Origin: Corynebacterium sanguinis
Lineage (GTDB): Bacteria; Actinomycetota; Actinomycetes; Mycobacteriales; Mycobacteriaceae
Assembly: GCF_007641235.1 (NCBI RefSeq)
Contig: NZ_CP038157.1
Coordinates: 1,302,001 to 1,366,000 of the forward strand
DNA: 64,000 nucleotides
Direction of reading: 5' to 3'
The position numbers were made by a program, and so were the translations under genes. The number at the start of each line of letters is the position of its first letter. Positions within the stretch are counted from its first letter, which is position 1. This document shows positions 17,174-25,557 of this stretch, piece by piece. The notes beneath the pieces were generated by a model. It was not told where the DNA came from. It worked only from the letters and a program-made list of their open reading frames with translations, and searched no databases.

Positions 17174-18106
17174 CTACTTCCTGGAGTCGAGCTCGGAGAT
17201 GATCTTGGGGACGATGTCGAAGATGTCGCCGACGATGCCGAAATCCGCGACCTCGAAAATCGGCGCGTCTGGATCGTTGTTGATGGCGACGATCGTGTCG
17301 GAGGTCTGCATGCCCACGAGATGCTGGATCGCCCCCGAGATGCCGACGCCGATGTACAGTTTCGGGGACACGAGCACGCCCGTCTGGCCGATCTGCGCTT
17401 CGTACGGCACCTGGCCCTCGTCGACGGCGGAGCGGGTCGCGCCGACGGCGGCGCCGAGGGCGTCGGCAAGCCCGCCGACGAGCTGCTCGAAGGACTCCTC
17501 CGAGCCGAGCGAGACGCCACCGGCGACGACTTTGTCGGCGGTGACCAGGTCGGGCCGCGGGCTTGAGCGCACGACGGGGGTGACCTTGACCACCGTGGCG
17601 CTGCGCGCATCACTGGCGGCGACTTCGAGGGTTTCCACCGCGGGCGTCGAAGGCTGCGCCCGCTTGTCGACGGACCCAGGTCGCAGCGTCACCACCGGCG
17701 CCGAATGCGTCGCCGCACCCACGGCGGTGTAGGCCCCACCGAAGTTGGAGTGATCTGCCACAACGCCCTCGGGGTCGCGGCGCAGACCGACGACATCGGT
17801 GAGCAGGGCCTTGCGGGTGCGCGCGGCGAAACGGGCGGCGGTTTCGCGCCCGCGCACGGAATGGCCAAACACGACTGCAGCCGGGTAGAGCAGGTCGAAC
17901 GCGGCGACGGTGGCGTCGACAAGCGAGGCTCCCGGCGCGACAAGCACGCGGCTGGCTCCCAGCGACGCCAGCTCGTCGGCGTGATCGGCGGTGACCGTCA
18001 GCGCCACCGGCGTGCCGATCTCGCTGGTTGCGCCGATCAGCTCCGCCGCCGCGAGGTCGAGCGAGTCGTCGTGCGTGGGGTTGATGACGACGAGGATGTC
18101 CGTCAT
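17174..18106 (-). CDS. etfA: Electron transfer flavoprotein, alpha subunit
   Basis: 310 aa. FAD-binding C-terminal domain with VAGGVSLGSEESFEQL, GQTGVLVSPKLYIGVGISGAIQHLVGMQ and INNDPDAPIFEVADFGIVGD, the ETF-alpha signature. It pairs with EtfB to carry electrons from acyl-CoA dehydrogenases to the respiratory chain, and three such dehydrogenases are encoded at 38471-44035. Its ATG overlaps the etfB stop by 4 nt. Confidence 0.95.
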   Translation of the reverse strand: MTDILVVINPTHDDSLDLAAAELIGATSEIGTPVALTVTADHADELASLGASRVLVAPGASLVDATVAAFDLLYPAAVVFGHSVRGRETAARFAARTRKALLTDVVGLRRDPEGVVADHSNFGGAYTAVGAATHSAPVVTLRPGSVDKRAQPSTPAVETLEVAASDARSATVVKVTPVVRSSPRPDLVTADKVVAGGVSLGSEESFEQLVGGLADALGAAVGATRSAVDEGQVPYEAQIGQTGVLVSPKLYIGVGISGAIQHLVGMQTSDTIVAINNDPDAPIFEVADFGIVGDIFDIVPKIISELDSRK

Positions 18107-18894
18107 GCGCGTGCCTCCCGGGTGGTGAGGTTTTTGGATTCGAGGAAGTCGACCAGCTTGGCTGCGGCCTCGGAGTTGCCGTTGATGATCTCTCCGCGTT
18201 CGCGGGCGGGGCGCTGCGCGATGTCGACCACAATGGCGCGCGGGTGAGTCCAATCCTCCGGATCGACTCCGAGCTCGTCGAGGGTGACCGCGTTGATCTC
18301 CTTCTTCTTCGCCGCCATCAGGCCCTTGAAGTTGGGGAAGCGTGCGTCCGGGAACTCGTCCGACACCGCAGCAACGGCGGGCAGCTCGCAGGTCAGCTGG
18401 ACCACCGCGCCATCGCTGGCTTGGCTGGCGGTGACCGTGGTGCCCTCGACGCTGAGATCGATGAGGTTGGTCAGGGCGGGGATGGAAAGCAGCTCGCCAA
18501 CCATCGCGGCGATGACACCGCTGGCGCCGTCGGACGAAGCCGCACCGGTGACAACGAGGTCGTAGCCGTTCTTCTTCACCAGCGCCGCAAGCACCTCAGC
18601 CGTCAGCGTCAGATCGGCTCCGATCAGTTTCTCGTCCGAGACGAGGTAGGCCTCCGCCGCACCCATCGCGATCCCTTTGCGGATCGAGCCGACCGCACTT
18701 TCCGGGCCGACGCTTAAAATGTCGACCGAACTGTCGCCGGCGGCCTCCGCGATCCGCAGGGCGGCCTCGACGGCGCGCTCGCCTACCTCGTCGGCGACGA
18801 CGTCACCCGTGCGGTCCGTCAGGCCCGTCTCGAGGTTCATGGTGCGGTCGCTGTACGTATCCGGAACTTCTTTCAGCAATACGGCAATGCGCAT
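18103..18894 (-). CDS. etfB: Electron transfer flavoprotein, beta subunit
   Basis: 263 aa. It starts MRIAVLLKEVPDTYSDR and has the AMP/FAD-binding block DLVVTGAASSDGASGVIAAM and the family signature near FPNFKGLMAAKKK. It is the partner of EtfA and the first gene of the minus-strand operon etfB-etfA-cytochrome. I could not pick a convincing promoter in the 127-nt gap to the next gene upstream. Confidence 0.95.
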   Translation of the reverse strand: MRIAVLLKEVPDTYSDRTMNLETGLTDRTGDVVADEVGERAVEAALRIAEAAGDSSVDILSVGPESAVGSIRKGIAMGAAEAYLVSDEKLIGADLTLTAEVLAALVKKNGYDLVVTGAASSDGASGVIAAMVGELLSIPALTNLIDLSVEGTTVTASQASDGAVVQLTCELPAVAAVSDEFPDARFPNFKGLMAAKKKEINAVTLDELGVDPEDWTHPRAIVVDIAQRPARERGEIINGNSEAAAKLVDFLESKNLTTREARA

Positions 18895-19021
18895 CGCGGC
18901 TCCTTACCAGCTAGATGGTCAAAGCAATGCTTCCGGAGAGTCTAGCGCGCCGCCGCGGCCGCGCCCCCATTGGGCAGTGCTGCCTTCACAGTAGCGGTGG
19001 GGCAGCGGTGCCGTTGCGGGC

Positions 19022-19831
19022 TTAGAAGTCGAAACCGCCGAAATCGAAGCCGCCGTCGCCGCCGAAATCGCCACCGAAGAAGCCGCCGTCGCCGCCGGCG
19101 TCCCCGCCGAAATCGCCTCCGGCATCACCCGCGTCTGCGCCCGCATCACCGGCGTCGCCCATATCGGCGCCCGCATCGGCACCAGCGTCACCGGCTTCGA
19201 ACTCGGTCGCGGACGGAGTGCCGGCCATACCGGCGAACATGGCCGAGTAGAACATCATCGAGCTCGCGGCCCACATGCCCGTCATCATTGCGGGAGCCCA
19301 CCACGCGGACGAGTACCACCCGGCGGGCACAGGGCGACCCGCCACAGAACCACCGGGGTAATAGTGCGGGGTCTGCTCGGAGGCGGTGGGAGATGCAGTA
19401 ATCTCCGTGCCGTCTTCCTGGGTCACTGTGCGCTGCTCCGTGACGCGGCCCGCGCGGCGCTGACCTTCGAGCTCCGGCAGCGGCGGGCCAGGGGGCATGC
19501 CCATGATCTCACGGGCGGCGTTGACGTAGTGCAGACCCTCGAGGGCGGATTCGCGTGCCAGGTGTGCCTGCTTGACAGTGCGGGCGTCGGCAAGCGCGGC
19601 GGAAGCTGCGGTGAAACGCTCGGAGGCGTCCGCCATGGCCTGGGTGGATGCGGTGTCAGTGCCGGCTAGGTTAAGCACTTGGGAGCCGAGCCGGTCGGTC
19701 CAGCGCTTGGCGTCAGCGAGGGCGTCGTCAAGCTGCTCTTGCTCAAGCTGCTTGCGCGATCCACCACGCGCGCGAGTGCTGATCAGGTAGACGGCGCCGC
19801 CGACGACGGCGAGCAGGAGTAGCAGTTCCAC
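19022..19831 (-). CDS. Membrane-anchored protein with Asp/Gly-rich C-terminal tail
   Basis: 269 aa, GTG start at 19831 with AGAGAGG-like purines upstream. Residues 2-19 are one hydrophobic helix. A charged, partly helical stretch (about 25-125) follows, then a hydrophobic WWAPAMMTGMWAASSMMFYSAMFAGM segment read in parts as WWAPAMMTGM and MFYSAMFAGM. The last 55 residues are almost only Gly, Asp, Ala and Phe in short repeats (GDAG, GADAG, GGDFGGD). Similar tails occur in YgcG/TPM-type membrane proteins. Function is unknown. The tail is low-complexity and may vary in length between strains. Confidence 0.8.
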   Translation of the reverse strand: MELLLLLAVVGGAVYLISTRARGGSRKQLEQEQLDDALADAKRWTDRLGSQVLNLAGTDTASTQAMADASERFTAASAALADARTVKQAHLARESALEGLHYVNAAREIMGMPPGPPLPELEGQRRAGRVTEQRTVTQEDGTEITASPTASEQTPHYYPGGSVAGRPVPAGWYSSAWWAPAMMTGMWAASSMMFYSAMFAGMAGTPSATEFEAGDAGADAGADMGDAGDAGADAGDAGGDFGGDAGGDGGFFGGDFGGDGGFDFGGFDF

Positions 19832-19925
19832 GGGTTAGCCTCTCTTTAGAAGGTAGCTTTCACCCAAGTCAAACGGGCGCAGCGTGAAATTAGTTCCCCT
19901 TTTGGTCACCGGCCGTGCAGTGCGT

Positions 19926-19931
19926 TACACT
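19926..19931 (+). promoter_or_regulatory. -10 box of tRNA-Gly
   Basis: TACACT, about 20 nt before the mature tRNA 5' end, gives a start near 19938 and a short 5' leader to be trimmed by RNase P. Confidence 0.45.
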
Positions 19932-19950
19932 ATGACCCGCGTTACCGCAT

Positions 19951-20025
19951 GGGAATGTCGTATAGTGGCTAATACCTCAGCCTTCCAAGCTGAAGACGCG
20001 GGTTCGATTCCCGTCATTCCCTCCA
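19951..20025 (+). tRNA. tRNA-Gly (anticodon TCC)
   Basis: Acceptor arms GGGAATG (19951-19957) and CATTCCC (20015-20021) pair fully. The anticodon stem TCAGC/GCTGA holds the loop CTTCCAA, giving anticodon TCC. GCGGG-TTCGATT-CCCGT forms the T arm. The 3' CCA is encoded (20023-20025). Confidence 0.95.
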
Positions 20026-20065
20026 CTTTCACAACAGCACCACGGGCCGGGCCCGCGTGATACTG

Positions 20066-22132
20066 CTACTGCACCGTCACCTGCGCTGTTCCCTCAAAGG
20101 GAGTCAAGTTTCCAGTCAGGCTGCGCGACGACCCGAAGTACCTGATCACGTACTCGCCCGGACCCGCCGCGGCAGTGTGCCACGTAATCGTCGTGTTCAC
20201 CTGGCCGAAGTTGCTGGCCCATTCAATAACGGTGTCTTCGTGCGAATCGTCAGCAACCCGTCGACCGTCTGCCGTTTCGACGAAGAAGAAGCCACGCTCA
20301 TGGCGCAGGTCGGAGTTTGGATTGGCGCCGACGAACGTGACGGAGACCGTTGACCCAGCCGCAACCGGGCCCGTGGGGCCGGAGATGACGTCACCGAACG
20401 TCGTGCCGAGTGGCGCGAGATCAACCAAGGGGTTACCCGTCGGGGAGTGAGGAATCAGTCCCATGAGGTCCTTCTCTGGGGCTCCGGGATCGACGGGGAT
20501 GCCGTGGGCCATCGCGGACGACAAATGGTCGAATGTCTGGACGACCGCGGGCAGCCCGTGCCGCCCGAAGAGCGTCGCGCCACCCTCGTAGTTCTGGGTT
20601 TCGTACTCCTCGGGAGTAGTCAAGTAGTGGGAGTAGCCGTTGACGTAGCCTTGCGCGATCACCGCGTCGAAGGGCACGTCGAGGGCTTCCGCCACAGCCC
20701 GGCGGATGCGCAGACCGGCGGTCACCGTCGGTTCGAAGGGCAACGACGCGATGACGACGCCGCCGATGCGGTGGACAAGGAAAAGGTCGGTCTGCTGCAC
20801 GAGCCCGTCGATGTAGCCCACGGGCAGGAGCATCTCTTTCGGCGCATGAACTTCAGCTACCGAGGGTGGCACGACAACCTTGTTCACTTGTTGCACCCAC
20901 GGGGTGCCGCCGCGCTCACCCTCGTTGAACCCGAGCAGGGGTTCGCCACCGCCGTCTTCCTGCGAGGATGCGGCAAACGCCGCCCCCAAGATGGCGGGCC
21001 CGGTTTTTCCTGGGCGGCCGTCGGTGGTCCACCTTCCGTCGACCGAAACGTTGCGCATGTTCACCCAGCGGTGCCGCGAATCAATCCCACCCCCTGCAAG
21101 CTCGATCGGACGACCACTAACCCCATCGAGCTGGCGCAGCCCCAGAATCCTCGCCGACGCGTACTCGTCCTCGCCCCCCGGCCCGCTGTGCGGGTGCAGC
21201 CCGTGGTTGGGCGTGACGTCGCCTGGGGTGGAGGTTGCGAAGGCGGCGACGAACGGCGCGCTGGCCGGGTCGCAGTGATCGACGCCCGCGCGGTGCTCTG
21301 CGAGCCAGGCGGCGTAGCCCTTGTTATCGCCCGAAATGAGGGTGTGCTCCGGGCCGAACGTGGTGGGGTGAATTCCGTACCAGTTGATGAAACCAACCGA
21401 CCGGCCGTCGCGAAGCACGTGCAACGTCGCCGACTCCCGGTCGACGCCGTCCGGGTTCACGGCCTTGTCTTCCTCGGGGTTGCGGTCGAATGCGGCCTTG
21501 GACCTGTTCACTCCCGCATCGTGAACCTGGCCTCGCGTTAGCGAGACGGTGCTTGGCTGGACGTCCGCGTCGGCGCGCTCGACGGCCGAAACGATGCCGG
21601 CGACGTAGGCCTCGAACGTGACCGGCCGGAACCCGAACGTGGTGATGTCCACCAAAAGGTGCCCCGAGCTGCCTCCGGGCGCGACGTGAGTGTGTGTCGC
21701 CGCGATGAGCACGTTGCCGTCGTGGTAGCGGTTCCCGAATCGCGCCTGCAAGCGGCGGATTACTTCCAGATGAATTGCCTGGAACATCAGCCCCATATCG
21801 ACGGTCACGTGGGCCACGCGGCCCCCGTTTCCGTCGTCGAAGACGAACGCGCGGGCGAACTGGCGCTGGTGGAGACCAGACGAGATCTGCTTCGGCACCG
21901 CGTAGCCGTTCATCCCGGCGCCGAGGGGTTCGCCGGTGATGTCCGCCATGCCCCGGCCCACGTTCATGGCGACCCCGGCGGCGCCCGTCCCATCTGCCGC
22001 GTTGGGCGCGGAAGCGTTGGCGGCGGGGTGGGCAGGGCCCGACGTCGCAGCGGCGAACGCGACGGTTGCTGCCGCTGAACCAAGGAAGGTGCGGCGACTC
22101 ACCGTTCGCGCTACGGGTTTCTCGGTGCTCAT
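20066..22132 (-). CDS. Tat-exported neutral/alkaline ceramidase
   Basis: 688 aa from ATG at 22132. The N-terminus has the twin-arginine signal SRRTFLGSAAATVAFAAA, so the protein is exported folded. The neutral ceramidase fold is clear: zinc motif HTHVAPGG (H147, H149), NWYGIHPTTFG with H255, QGYVNGYSHYLTTPEEY, and an Ig-like C-terminal domain after about residue 560. It would cleave ceramide to sphingosine and fatty acid outside the cell. The nucleophile motif NxGDVSPN reads TPGDVTPN (304-309), with Thr307 in place of Ser. It stands alone between two tRNA genes. Catalysis should be tested before it is assumed. Confidence 0.87.
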   Translation of the reverse strand: MSTEKPVARTVSRRTFLGSAAATVAFAAATSGPAHPAANASAPNAADGTGAAGVAMNVGRGMADITGEPLGAGMNGYAVPKQISSGLHQRQFARAFVFDDGNGGRVAHVTVDMGLMFQAIHLEVIRRLQARFGNRYHDGNVLIAATHTHVAPGGSSGHLLVDITTFGFRPVTFEAYVAGIVSAVERADADVQPSTVSLTRGQVHDAGVNRSKAAFDRNPEEDKAVNPDGVDRESATLHVLRDGRSVGFINWYGIHPTTFGPEHTLISGDNKGYAAWLAEHRAGVDHCDPASAPFVAAFATSTPGDVTPNHGLHPHSGPGGEDEYASARILGLRQLDGVSGRPIELAGGGIDSRHRWVNMRNVSVDGRWTTDGRPGKTGPAILGAAFAASSQEDGGGEPLLGFNEGERGGTPWVQQVNKVVVPPSVAEVHAPKEMLLPVGYIDGLVQQTDLFLVHRIGGVVIASLPFEPTVTAGLRIRRAVAEALDVPFDAVIAQGYVNGYSHYLTTPEEYETQNYEGGATLFGRHGLPAVVQTFDHLSSAMAHGIPVDPGAPEKDLMGLIPHSPTGNPLVDLAPLGTTFGDVISGPTGPVAAGSTVSVTFVGANPNSDLRHERGFFFVETADGRRVADDSHEDTVIEWASNFGQVNTTITWHTAAAGPGEYVIRYFGSSRSLTGNLTPFEGTAQVTVQ

Positions 22133-22573
22133 GGTGACAATCCTTTCCTGCCGGTTACCTTGAGTTATGCGGTTGACTCCGACGAACCGATCAACATAGA
22201 TCCAGTGGCGAACGCCTACGCGGTTGGGTAGTGCCCACACCCTGAGAGGAGGATGTGCACCGTTTTCCCAAGCTGACGAAGGTCTACAAAGATCTTTGCA
22301 AACTCTCGGTTCGGCCACGTAGGTTTGCAAAACATTTTTAGGGCCAAACGGAAGAATCCCGATTTCGGGCAAGGCGCTTCGGACGAAGCTTCTCGGCGGC
22401 TCGGTTCGGCCCTTGCGACGAGTGCACAGGCGCGGACCATCGCGACTCCAGCGGCTCCGTGATCCCAACCTGAGCCGGCGGCAGAGCCCAAAACCGGCCC
22501 AATGGCGAGCGCGGGAAATCGCTCACGCTACAATCGTGAAACCGTGGGCCAGACGGCTTGCAGTAGTCGGATA
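22133..22573. other. Gene-free stretch between ceramidase gene and tRNA-Pro
   Basis: About 440 nt. The left end holds the ceramidase ribosome binding site (AAAGGA on the minus strand) and presumably its promoter. The right end holds the tRNA-Pro promoter. Short minus-strand readings inside it have no recognisable protein features, and no duplicated tRNA 3' end (attachment site) was seen. Confidence 0.5.
22529..22534 (+). promoter_or_regulatory. -10 box of tRNA-Pro
   Basis: A consensus-like TACAAT about 40 nt before the tRNA, with start expected near 22541. Confidence 0.5.
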
Positions 22574-22647
22574 CGGGGCGTGGCGCAGCTTGGTAGCGCA
22601 CCTGCTTTGGGAGCAGGGGGTCGCAGGTTCAAATCCTGTCGCCCCGA
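22574..22647 (+). tRNA. tRNA-Pro (anticodon TGG)
   Basis: Acceptor arms CGGGGCG (22574-22580) and CGCCCCG (22640-22646) pair fully. The anticodon stem CCTGC/GCAGG holds TTTGGGA, giving anticodon TGG. The T arm has GGTTCAAATCC. CCA is not encoded. It lies about 90 nt before trigger factor. Confidence 0.95.
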
Positions 22648-22736
22648 CAATGGCCAATCAGCCGCCGGGCAGATGACTGGCCGTGGCAGGTATTTTCAAA
22701 AGACTACGTAACTTAGAACCACTACAGGAGACATCC

Positions 22737-24125
22737 GTGAAAACAACCGTCGATAAGCTCAGCGACACCCGCGTCAAGCTGACCGTGAACGTGCCGTTCG
22801 ACGAGCTCGGTGCCGAGATTGACCAGGCCTACCAAGCGATCGCCCAGCAGGTCACCATCCCCGGTTTCCGCCGTGGCAAGGCACCGCGCCAGCTTATCGA
22901 CGCTCGCTTCGGCCGCGGCCCGGTGCTCGAGCAGGTTGTCAACGACATGCTGCCGACCCGCTACGAGCGCGCGATCACGGAAAACGAGCTCAACCCGCTC
23001 GGCCAGCCGCAGATCGACATCACCAAGATCGAGGACAACGAGGAGGTGCAGTTCACCGCCGAGGTCGACATCCGCCCCGAGATCACGGTGCCCGACTTCT
23101 CCGCCATCTCCGTCAACGTCGAGGCGCTCAGCGTTGACGACGACGCCGTGGACGCGGAGCTCGACAACCTGCGCGCCCGCTTCGGTGAGCTGAAGGACAC
23201 CACCCGCAAGCTGAAGAAGGGTGACTTCGCCGTCATCGACCTGACCGCCGAGATCGACGGCGAGACCATCGACGAGGCCTCCACCGAGGGCCTGTCCTAC
23301 GAGGTTGGCTCCGACGACCTCATCGAGGGCCTCGACAAGGCAGTCAAGGGCCTGAAGGCCGGCGAGGATGCCGAGTTCACCGCAACCATCGAGTACGGCG
23401 AGCACAAGGGCGAGGAAGCAGCCGTCAAGGTCCACGTGCAGCAGACCAAGGAGCGCATCCTGCCGGAGCTTGACGACGAGTTCGCGCAGATGGCTTCCGA
23501 GTTTGACACCGTCGAGGAGTTGCGCGAGTCCACCAAGACCCAGCTCGAGGAGACGAAGAAGGCCGAGCAGGCCGCGGAGATCCGCGACGAGGTGCTCAAG
23601 GCGGCCCTGGCGCAGTCCGAGTTCGCCCTGCCGGAGTCCATTGTGGAGGAGCAGGCGCACAACCAGCTGCACCAGCTCCTGGGCCAGATGGCGCACGACG
23701 AGAACGCGCTCGCCCAGCTTCTTGAGGCCCAGGGCACGACCCGCGAGGAGTTCGACGCCAAGACCCGCGAGCAGGCCGAAGAGTCCGTCCGCACCCAGCT
23801 CTTCCTCGATGCCCTTGCAGAGCAGGAGCAACCGGAGGTCTCCCAGCAGGAGCTGACCGACCACATCCTGTTCACCGCGCAGTCCTACGGCATGGACCCG
23901 AACCAGTTCGTCGCCCAGCTGCAGCAGTCCGGCCAGATTGCCAACCTCTTCTCCGACGTGCGTCGCGGCAAGGCGCTTGCCGCCGCGATCTCGCGTACGA
24001 CCGTGACCGACTCCGAGGGCAACTCTGTCGACCCGAACGAGTACTTCGGCGAGATCGAGGACGAGTCCGCTGAGGAAAGCACCGCGTCCGAGGCCAACGA
24101 GTCCACTGAGTCCTCCGAGTCCTAA
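22737..24125 (+). CDS. tig: Trigger factor, ribosome-bound chaperone and prolyl isomerase
   Basis: 462 aa, GTG start preceded by CAGGAGAC. The ribosome-docking signature [13 protein letters not shown] sits near residue 45, in the N-terminal tail domain. The FKBP-type PPIase domain follows (about 150-245: [29 protein letters not shown]), then the helical chaperone domain and an acidic Ser/Glu-rich tail. It binds nascent chains at the exit tunnel. It precedes clpP1-clpP2 as in other corynebacteria, and a terminator separates it from them. The in-frame ATG 54 nt upstream adds sequence unlike the family. Confidence 0.97.
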   Translation: MKTTVDKLSDTRVKLTVNVPFDELGAEIDQAYQAIAQQVTIPGFRRGKAPRQLIDARFGRGPVLEQVVNDMLPTRYERAITENELNPLGQPQIDITKIEDNEEVQFTAEVDIRPEITVPDFSAISVNVEALSVDDDAVDAELDNLRARFGELKDTTRKLKKGDFAVIDLTAEIDGETIDEASTEGLSYEVGSDDLIEGLDKAVKGLKAGEDAEFTATIEYGEHKGEEAAVKVHVQQTKERILPELDDEFAQMASEFDTVEELRESTKTQLEETKKAEQAAEIRDEVLKAALAQSEFALPESIVEEQAHNQLHQLLGQMAHDENALAQLLEAQGTTREEFDAKTREQAEESVRTQLFLDALAEQEQPEVSQQELTDHILFTAQSYGMDPNQFVAQLQQSGQIANLFSDVRRGKALAAAISRTTVTDSEGNSVDPNEYFGEIEDESAEESTASEANESTESSES

Positions 24126-24148
24126 GCCGCCGCACGCAACCGTGTGAG

Positions 24149-24179
24149 ACCCTCCGCTTCCTGGCGGGGGGTTTCCTTG
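24149..24179 (+). terminator. Intrinsic terminator after tig
   Basis: Stem ACCCTCCGC (24149-24157) against GCGGGGGGT (24164-24172) with one mismatch and a 6-nt loop, followed by TTCCTTGT. Confidence 0.7.
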
Positions 24180-24205
24180 TCAGCGAAAGCGCTCAACAAG
24201 CACTG

Positions 24206-24223
24206 CGTACGCCCGTAGCGAAC
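24206..24223 (+). promoter_or_regulatory. Candidate ClgR activator site upstream of clpP1
   Basis: CGCCCGTAGCG with flanking AAC fits the published corynebacterial ClgR pattern (CGCYNANRGCGWWS core) with two mismatches over the full 18-nt pattern. ClgR activates clpP1P2 under proteolytic stress in corynebacteria, and the site lies about 80 nt before clpP1. The match was made by eye against a remembered consensus. Confidence 0.4.
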
Positions 24224-24300
24224 ACCGCTTCACAAGCCGAAACCGGCTAGTAGTGTGGTGGCATTGACCGCTGAACACTTTTTACGCCTAAGGAGCCAAA

Positions 24301-24894
24301 ATGACTTCTCCGCAACCCGGAATGAACCTCGGCGACTCCGTCTACGAGCGCCTGCTGCGCGAGCGCATTATTTTTCTCGGCCAGCAGGTCGACGACGAGA
24401 TCGCCAACAAGCTTTGCGCCCAGATCCTGCTTCTGTCCGCCGAGGATCCGACCCGCGACATCTCCCTCTACATCAATTCCCCGGGCGGATCCGTCACCGC
24501 AGGCATGGCCATTTACGACACCATGAAGTACTCGCCCTGCGACATTGCGACCTACGGGATGGGCCTGGCGGCTTCCATGGGCCAGTTCCTGCTTTCGGGA
24601 GGCACCAAGGGCAAGCGCTACGCCCTGCCGCACGCGCGCATCATGATGCACCAGCCCTCGGCGGGCGTCGGCGGCACGGCCGCGGACATCGCGATCCAGG
24701 CCGAGCAGTTCGCAGCGACGAAGCGCGAGATGGCCGAGCTCATCGCCGAGCACACCGGCCAGACGTTTGAGCAGATCACCAAGGACTCCGACCGAGACCG
24801 CTGGTTCACCGCTCAGGAAGCCAAGGAATACGGCATCGTCGACCACGTTATTTCGGACGCACGCCAGGCCACCGACGGAACCGTCGGCAACTAA
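24301..24894 (+). CDS. clpP1: ATP-dependent Clp protease proteolytic subunit 1
   Basis: 197 aa. The Ser protease triad is visible: S92 (GLAASMGQ), H117 (RIMMHQPS) and D166 (DSDRDRWF). The oxyanion and substrate-binding strands SPGGSVTAG are present. With ClpP2 it forms the mixed two-ring peptidase used by ClpX and ClpC in actinobacteria. AAGGAG lies 8 nt before the ATG. It is followed after 22 nt by clpP2, so the two are made together. Confidence 0.97.
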   Translation: MTSPQPGMNLGDSVYERLLRERIIFLGQQVDDEIANKLCAQILLLSAEDPTRDISLYINSPGGSVTAGMAIYDTMKYSPCDIATYGMGLAASMGQFLLSGGTKGKRYALPHARIMMHQPSAGVGGTAADIAIQAEQFAATKREMAELIAEHTGQTFEQITKDSDRDRWFTAQEAKEYGIVDHVISDARQATDGTVGN

Positions 24895-24916
24895 GCAGAA
24901 CAAGGAGACTTTTACC

Positions 24917-25537
24917 ATGAATTTCCAGATGCCCACCTCCCGCTACGTTCTGCCGCAGTTTTTGGAGGAAACCTCCTTCGGCACGAAGCAGATCGACCCT
25001 TACGGCAAGCTCTTCGAAGAGCGCATCGTGTTTCTCGGCACCCAGGTAGACGACACCTCCGCCAACGATGTGATGGCGCAGCTGCTCGTGCTCGAATCGC
25101 AGGACCCGGATCGCGACATCACCATGTACATCAACTCTCCGGGTGGATCCTTCACCGCGCTGATGGCTATCTACGACACCATGCAGTACGTGCGCCCCGA
25201 CGTGCAGACTGTCTGCCTGGGTCAGGCGGCATCGGCCGCCGCCGTGATCCTCGCCGCCGGCGCCCCCGGCAAGCGCGCAGCCCTTCCCAACTCGCGCGTG
25301 CTCATCCACCAGCCCGCGACCCAGGGCACGCAAGGCCAGGTTTCGGATCTGGAAATCCAGGCCGCGGAGATCGAGCGCATGCGTCGATTGATGGAGTCGA
25401 CCTTGGCTGAGCACACCGGGCGCAGTGCCGAGCAGATCCGCAAAGACACCGACCGCGACAAGATCCTCACCGCCGACGAAGCCGCGGAGTACGGCATCAT
25501 CGACCAGGTCTTCGACTACCGCAAGCTCAACCGTTAG
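24917..25537 (+). CDS. clpP2: ATP-dependent Clp protease proteolytic subunit 2
   Basis: 206 aa. Triad S106 (GQAASAAAV), H131 (VLIHQPAT) and Asp in DTDRDKILT. The longer N-terminus (about 25 residues before the conserved [12 protein letters not shown]) is typical of ClpP2 and includes the processed propeptide. AAGGAG precedes the ATG. It is the second gene of the clpP1-clpP2 operon, with the RNase H-type gene 20 nt downstream. Confidence 0.97.
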   Translation: MNFQMPTSRYVLPQFLEETSFGTKQIDPYGKLFEERIVFLGTQVDDTSANDVMAQLLVLESQDPDRDITMYINSPGGSFTALMAIYDTMQYVRPDVQTVCLGQAASAAAVILAAGAPGKRAALPNSRVLIHQPATQGTQGQVSDLEIQAAEIERMRRLMESTLAEHTGRSAEQIRKDTDRDKILTADEAAEYGIIDQVFDYRKLNR

Positions 25538-25557
25538 GAGTACGAGGGCCCGCTGAC

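Noticed and set aside
22216..22601. Small minus-strand genes between the ceramidase gene and tRNA-Pro
   Set aside because: Overlapping readings with no ribosome binding site, no motif, and one runs through the tRNA-Pro gene.
19951..22647. An integrated prophage or genomic island at the tRNA genes
   Set aside because: No integrase, no direct repeat of either tRNA end and only one cargo gene are present, so an island call is not supported.
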